Assembly (NCBI GenBank): GCA_023144635.1
Contig: JAGLFH010000001.1
Span: forward strand, 1 to 64,000
Source of the DNA: Candidatus Auribacterota bacterium
GTDB lineage: Bacteria; Auribacterota; JAFGBW01; JAFGJP01
Direction: 5' to 3'
Length of the DNA: 64,000 nt
Both the position numbers and the translations under genes were made by a program. Shown here piece after piece: positions 60,126 through 64,000 of the stretch. Below the pieces are notes generated by a model. It did no database searches. It had not been told where the DNA came from and saw nothing but the letters and a program-made list of their open reading frames with translations. The stretch's first letter is position 1. Every line of letters starts with the position of its first letter.

Positions 60126-61631
60126 TTGAAGAGGTTTTGTTTAAAAAGTGTTTTTTTTGCTGTTTTGTTTATTGCAAGTATATTGTTATTTTTTCCGATG
60201 CCTGCCTTTTCGGCAAAAAAAATTAGTTTCCTTCCGGGCGAAAGAATCGTGACTTTTAGGACAAAAGACGGTGTTAAAATAATAGGTTCTTTTTTTACAC
60301 CTTCAAGCTATCTACCTGATTTTGGATTGCTTCCTTATCAGGTCTTTTATGAAAAGGGAGTGTGGAATGAGATAGAGAAGGATTTTTTGTCTATAGGGCA
60401 TTATATGAATAAACAGAGGGTATTCAAAATTAATATAACAGAGGGAGAATTTACTTATATAGAGAACCCTTCTGAATATATTGAAAAACTTGAAGAAGAA
60501 CTTAGGCAAAAAAAGAAGGAAGAAGTAGAAAAAAAACAAAAAAAAATCCATAAGAAGACCAACAATATAAATAAAGATGTTTCCAGGAAAAATAACTGTA
60601 TTGATTCAGTTTTTTTAAAGGAGAAAGAAACTTTAGAGGAAAGTGCTATAGATGATGTATTTAATCTTTATGGGCAGAACCAAAAAGCGTTAAGAATACT
60701 ATCCTATGAGTGTAAAAAAATACGTAAAAAGGAAATAATCCTTTTAAAAAAAATAGGTAAGACCTGTAAAACAGAAGGATCTAACAATAAAAAAGTGTCT
60801 TTTTCTGATAAAAAGAATTCAAATATTAAAGATTCATGCTTTTTGTTTTTAAAAGGAAAAGGCAGAAAAGAAAAAAAATACCCTGCAGTTATTCTTTTAC
60901 ATATGTGGGAGAGAAACCGTCATGAGTGGCATCCGCTTATACCGTATTTTCAAAATGCAGGTTTTGTCATTCTTACAATAGACCTTAGAGGGCATGGAGA
61001 AAGTATTTATAAAAAAGGTAGAAAATTAAAGCTTAAAAAATTTGTAACCCAGAATTACAAGAACATGATACAGGATGCTTTTGCAGCCTATAAATTTTTA
61101 TTACAACAGGATATAGTCGATACAAAAAATATTTCTGTAGTAGGTGCAAGCCTTGGAACAGTTATTTCCATAAAGCTTTGTGAAAAAGTAAATAAACTTA
61201 AATCTGATAATCCTATAAAATCAGTTGTTCTTATGTCTCCTTCAAAAAACTTCTTTGCTGTACGTGTTAATGACTCAATAAAAAAATGTGTTAAGACCCC
61301 ATTCCTATTTATTATGGATAAAAAGGACCCGACTCCTGAAAAGAATGACATTTTTATTTCAGGACACTCGCTTTATCAAAGTTTTAATGGTATAAAACAT
61401 GCGCTTATACTTGATGGCGTGGGGCATGGAACCGCAATGTTTAAAGGCAAAGATGTAATGAATATTATTATTGATTGGACAAAAAGATGTGTTGATAAAA
61501 ATAAAAAAGAAAAGAGAAAAGGGACGCAGATAAACGCAGATGTAAAGGATCAGAGGGGAAAAATAAAAAGAAGAAACATAGCCACCGAGCACACCGAGAG
61601 CACAGAGAAAAAAGAAGAACGCAAAAAGTAA
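60126..61631 (+). CDS. Secreted alpha/beta hydrolase with repeat-derived C-terminal tail
   Basis: 501 residues from a TTG start (AAGGA 9 bases upstream). Signal peptide about 1-30 (ending AFSA), an unrecognised N-terminal domain with a long Lys/Glu coiled coil (about 118-150), then the hydrolase: oxyanion region LLHMWERNRHEW, nucleophile GASLG (about 341-345), acid in FIMDKKDPTP and His in DGVGHGTAMF. Residues ~460-501 (KRKGTQINADVKDQ..., NIATEHTESTEKKEE) are the translation of dispersed repeats, so the tail is probably not part of the original protein. Substrate unknown. Confidence 0.8.
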   Translation: MKRFCLKSVFFAVLFIASILLFFPMPAFSAKKISFLPGERIVTFRTKDGVKIIGSFFTPSSYLPDFGLLPYQVFYEKGVWNEIEKDFLSIGHYMNKQRVFKINITEGEFTYIENPSEYIEKLEEELRQKKKEEVEKKQKKIHKKTNNINKDVSRKNNCIDSVFLKEKETLEESAIDDVFNLYGQNQKALRILSYECKKIRKKEIILLKKIGKTCKTEGSNNKKVSFSDKKNSNIKDSCFLFLKGKGRKEKKYPAVILLHMWERNRHEWHPLIPYFQNAGFVILTIDLRGHGESIYKKGRKLKLKKFVTQNYKNMIQDAFAAYKFLLQQDIVDTKNISVVGASLGTVISIKLCEKVNKLKSDNPIKSVVLMSPSKNFFAVRVNDSIKKCVKTPFLFIMDKKDPTPEKNDIFISGHSLYQSFNGIKHALILDGVGHGTAMFKGKDVMNIIIDWTKRCVDKNKKEKRKGTQINADVKDQRGKIKRRNIATEHTESTEKKEERKK

Positions 61632-62521
61632 GTAGGAGCGGTGCTTGCCTCCGCCCGCTGTAAAAGACTCCAGACGCAAGCCCCAAGACTCAAGTGGAAA
61701 AGTCAAAAGCGAAAAAATAGCAAATCCAAATTCCAAGTAAAAGCAGAAGAGTCGATTGTCCATAGACCATAGTCGGTCACAAGCAAAAGCCGGAAAAATA
61801 AAGCATAAAGCAAAAGCATTTAGCCATCCACCCCTATTGCAAATCCGCCAATCTTTTAGGAGGACATACTTTTTACAACGGTACGGGCAGGCCCGTACCC
61901 TACACACATTCTATTTATGTTTTACAGCGGGCAGATTTGGAATCTGCCCCTACTACCTTTTATCTCTTTTTTCCTTCGTGTACACTGTGGTGGATTCCAA
62001 ATCTACCCATGTAAAACGTCGTCATCCCTGTGAAAACAGGGATCTAGGTAAAAAGTAAATTGTAATGGTTAAGATTTAATCTGACATTTCACAGTTACTT
62101 TTCCTTAACTCAATACTTCTTTTATCTTTTACTTTCCGTGAACCATCCGTGTATTTCTGTGGCAAATTGCTTTTTTGTTTTTTTACAAGGGCGAAAGATT
62201 TTTTATTCCTACTACTTTTTTACTTTTACACGGACAGGGGCAAGCCCTGTCCCTACACACATTCTATTTTCTTCTTTTTTCCTTCGTGTCCTTCGTGGTG
62301 AAATAGCTTTGCCAGTTGTCAGCTTTTAGCTATCAGCGGTTAGCTAGAACCTAAAACCCAGAATTTTTCTTTCTAATAATATATGTGCAAAGCACATTTA
62401 AATCCTGAGCGACCGAAGGAAGTCGAAGGACCTTAACTTTAGGCACTTTAAATACTTTAGCGCATTTTAGGCATTTCTTTTCTTTCCTTAGCGTTTCTTC
62501 GCGGCTAAATAGCTTTTTCAT
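61632..62521. repeat. 890-base repeat-only region
   Basis: No gene. Family A hairpins at 61632-61664, about 61872-61905, 61922-61957, 62186-62212 and 62226-62258 (the last ones on the opposite strand). CTCTGTGG-type pieces at about 61976, 62138 and 62280; CGTCATCCCTGTGAAAACAG at about 62020; CCTGAGCGACCGAAGGAAGT (about 62405); TTCTTCGCGGCTAAATAG (about 62503). Confidence 0.8.
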
Positions 62522-63076
62522 TTAATATTTTTCAAAACTGCTGATCTCGCTTATTTCTTTTCTTATTTTTTGTTTATCTGAATCATTTTTTGCATATCCC
62601 ATGGCAATAAGGCATGTGATGCGCTTTTTTTTAGGAACACCAAGTACTTTTTTAAGCTTACTTTCATTGAACCATCCTACCCAGCATGTGCTTATGCCTA
62701 GTTCAGTAGCTGCAAGCACAAAATGTTCGCCTGCAATTCCGGAATCTAATAAAGAATAATCAATTTTTCTTATAAAAGCGCCTGTTCGTGCGGTCAATTT
62801 CATCTTTTCATTTACGATCGCAACAATTACAGGTGCTGTACGAATAAATGCGTTTATTCCTGATCTATCTGTATAAATTCCAGATAATATTGCTTCCACT
62901 ACTTTTTCTTTATTTTGCTGATCTGTAACAATAACAAATTTCCATGGCTGAGAATTACATGCTGAAGGAGCAAGGCGTGCTGCTTCAATACATGTTTCAA
63001 TATTTTCTTTAGGAATATCCTTTTTTAAAAAAGATCGCGTACTTTTTCTTCTTTTAACAAGATCTAAAAAATCCAT
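62522..63076 (-). CDS. Nitroreductase family protein
   Basis: 184 residues, FMN-dependent fold. FLDLVKRRKSTRSFLKKDIP at the N-terminus with the FMN-binding RRKSTR, ARLAPSACNSQPWKFVIV (about 33-50) and AATELGISTCWVGWF (about 122-136). Uses NAD(P)H to reduce a nitro, quinone or flavin substrate; physiological substrate unknown. Divergent from the permease gene. Confidence 0.93.
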   Translation of the reverse strand: MDFLDLVKRRKSTRSFLKKDIPKENIETCIEAARLAPSACNSQPWKFVIVTDQQNKEKVVEAILSGIYTDRSGINAFIRTAPVIVAIVNEKMKLTARTGAFIRKIDYSLLDSGIAGEHFVLAATELGISTCWVGWFNESKLKKVLGVPKKKRITCLIAMGYAKNDSDKQKIRKEISEISSFEKY

Positions 63077-63186
63077 TATTTTTTCCTTTTGAAATTTCTT
63101 TTTAGTCTACAGTTAATATTTTCTCTTTATTTATGTAACTTACTTATTTATAATATATTAAATTTTAATATCAAAAAATATATTTT

Positions 63187-64000
63187 ATGACAGATCATGT
63201 TAAACTAAAAAAAGACCTTTCGTGGTGGGATTGTTCGGGTATTATTGTTGGAATAATACTGGGAACAGGTATTTTTAGTGCATTTCCAGGATTGATTGCA
63301 AAGTACAATACTTCTACATTCATAATACTTCTTGCATGGGTGGCAGGAGGTATTTTTGCATGGTTCGGTGCTATGTGCTATGCTGAGCTTTCCTCACTTT
63401 TTCCTCATGCAGGAGGAGATTATACTTTTCTTCATAAAGCGTATTCCTTAAAAGGGGAAAATGTTGTTTCATTTTTATTCGGCTGGTCTCAGATATTTGT
63501 AATTCGTCCTGCTTCAATTGTAATTTTAGCGCTCATTTTTGGTCGTGAACTGCAAAATATACTTCCGGCCCAAATGGTTAGTGCAATGTGGTTTCCGTCT
63601 TTTTTCTTTGCTTTGGCACTACTTGCAGGAGTAACATTTATAAATATATTGGGAATTAGTGCAGGTAAATTTACCCAGAACACAATAACTATCATAAAAA
63701 TACTTATTATTGTCTTTTTAATTGTTTATGGACTCATAAAAGCTCAAGGTGTTGAAACAAATTTTGCGCCTATGTTTCTTCCTGAAGGAAAGACTTTTTG
63801 GCAGATGATACCCGGGTTTTTCAGCGCGATAGTCCTTGTAATGTGGGTATATGGCGGGTGGAATGAAGCTGCTTATATTGCAGAAGAAGTAAAGAACCCT
63901 CATCATGATATACCAAAAGCACTTTTTATGGGCATATTTGGTGTTGCTATACTTTATATAGGTTTAAACTATATCTTTTTACTGCACTTTTCTCCGAGTG
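63187..64000 (+). CDS. Amino acid permease, APC superfamily (partial, C-terminus beyond window)
   Basis: 271 codons to the window edge, translated by eye from ATG 63187. Helix 1 has GIIVGIILGTGIFSAFPGL (about 16-34), the unwound substrate-binding segment of APC proteins. Then CYAELSSLFPHAGGDYTFL (about 71-89) and WVYGGWNEAAYIAEEVKNP (about 220-238), typical of LAT/serine-threonine exchanger types. Imports or exchanges amino acids. No strong ribosome site is seen. Confidence 0.9.
   Translation, partial: MTDHVKLKKDLSWWDCSGIIVGIILGTGIFSAFPGLIAKYNTSTFIILLAWVAGGIFAWFGAMCYAELSSLFPHAGGDYTFLHKAYSLKGENVVSFLFGWSQIFVIRPASIVILALIFGRELQNILPAQMVSAMWFPSFFFALALLAGVTFINILGISAGKFTQNTITIIKILIIVFLIVYGLIKAQGVETNFAPMFLPEGKTFWQMIPGFFSAIVLVMWVYGGWNEAAYIAEEVKNPHHDIPKALFMGIFGVAILYIGLNYIFLLHFSPS

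Noticed and set aside
61359..61907. 182-codon open frame on minus
   Set aside because: Antisense to the hydrolase and then made of repeats.

Overview
The window is an AT-rich chromosomal segment of a double-membraned (Gram-negative type) bacterium. Evidence for an outer membrane is the kdsD-lptC-lptA-lptB block, a secretin and several surface-sugar enzymes. A five-gene cluster (1025-7532) matches in order and domain content the Amuc_1098-1102 pilus-like system known from Verrucomicrobia/Lentisphaerae-type bacteria. Together with a lone pseudopilin of the kind that is abundant in Lentisphaerae, this points to the PVC superphylum or a neighbouring candidate phylum. The assignment is an inference; no rRNA is present to settle it.

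Layout. 1-839: partial nucleotide-sugar dehydrogenase (-). 1025-7532: pilus-like cluster ending in a secretin with its own consensus promoter. 7671-13061: GT-C membrane protein, coaE, rho, glmU. 13374-16195: queH and a CHASE2 Ser/Thr kinase. 16198-17430: repeat-rich locus around tRNA-Ser(UGA) with a GIY-YIG nuclease gene. 17781-23363: pseudopilin, response regulator, NeuB/SpsF-like sugar genes, GT2, folE. 23350-27594: a 1414-residue phosphohexomutase-glucose-6-phosphate isomerase fusion. 27646-31496: cysE, rplM-rpsI, DUF523, rpsU (55 codons), radical SAM. 31814-34862: two envelope-sugar type proteins separated by a tandem repeat. 34914-35563: tRNA-Lys(CUU) with a disrupted partial copy, and tRNA-His(GUG). 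35688-38236: response regulator, NYN-domain protein, sodium symporter. 38392-44160: three secreted proteins, each made of four copies of a ~130-residue repeat, with six LacI-type operators between them. 44570-52610: sugar ABC transporter without ATPase, ptsI, ptsH, yvcK, hprK and hpf on one strand. 52755-55426: lptB, lptA, lptC, kdsD. 55614-64000: MTA phosphorylase, a zinc-binding membrane protein, recD2, an alpha/beta hydrolase, nitroreductase and a partial APC permease.

The genes suggest an organism that imports sugars by ABC transport, controls carbon use through HPr phosphorylation (HprK, PtsI, HPr, no EII seen) and LacI-type repressors, and builds a decorated surface and a pilus-like machine.

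The most unusual part is the non-coding DNA. At least six dispersed repeat families fill most gaps. Two tRNA loci (Ser and Lys, 18 kb apart) carry truncated tRNA pieces into which the same ~130-bp element has been joined at the same T-loop position. The tRNA-Ser locus also carries a GIY-YIG nuclease gene bounded on both sides by copies of the tRNA 5' part, its stop codon being the tRNA anticodon. I regard this tRNA-fragment/GIY-YIG/T-loop element combination as the best candidate for an undescribed small mobile system.
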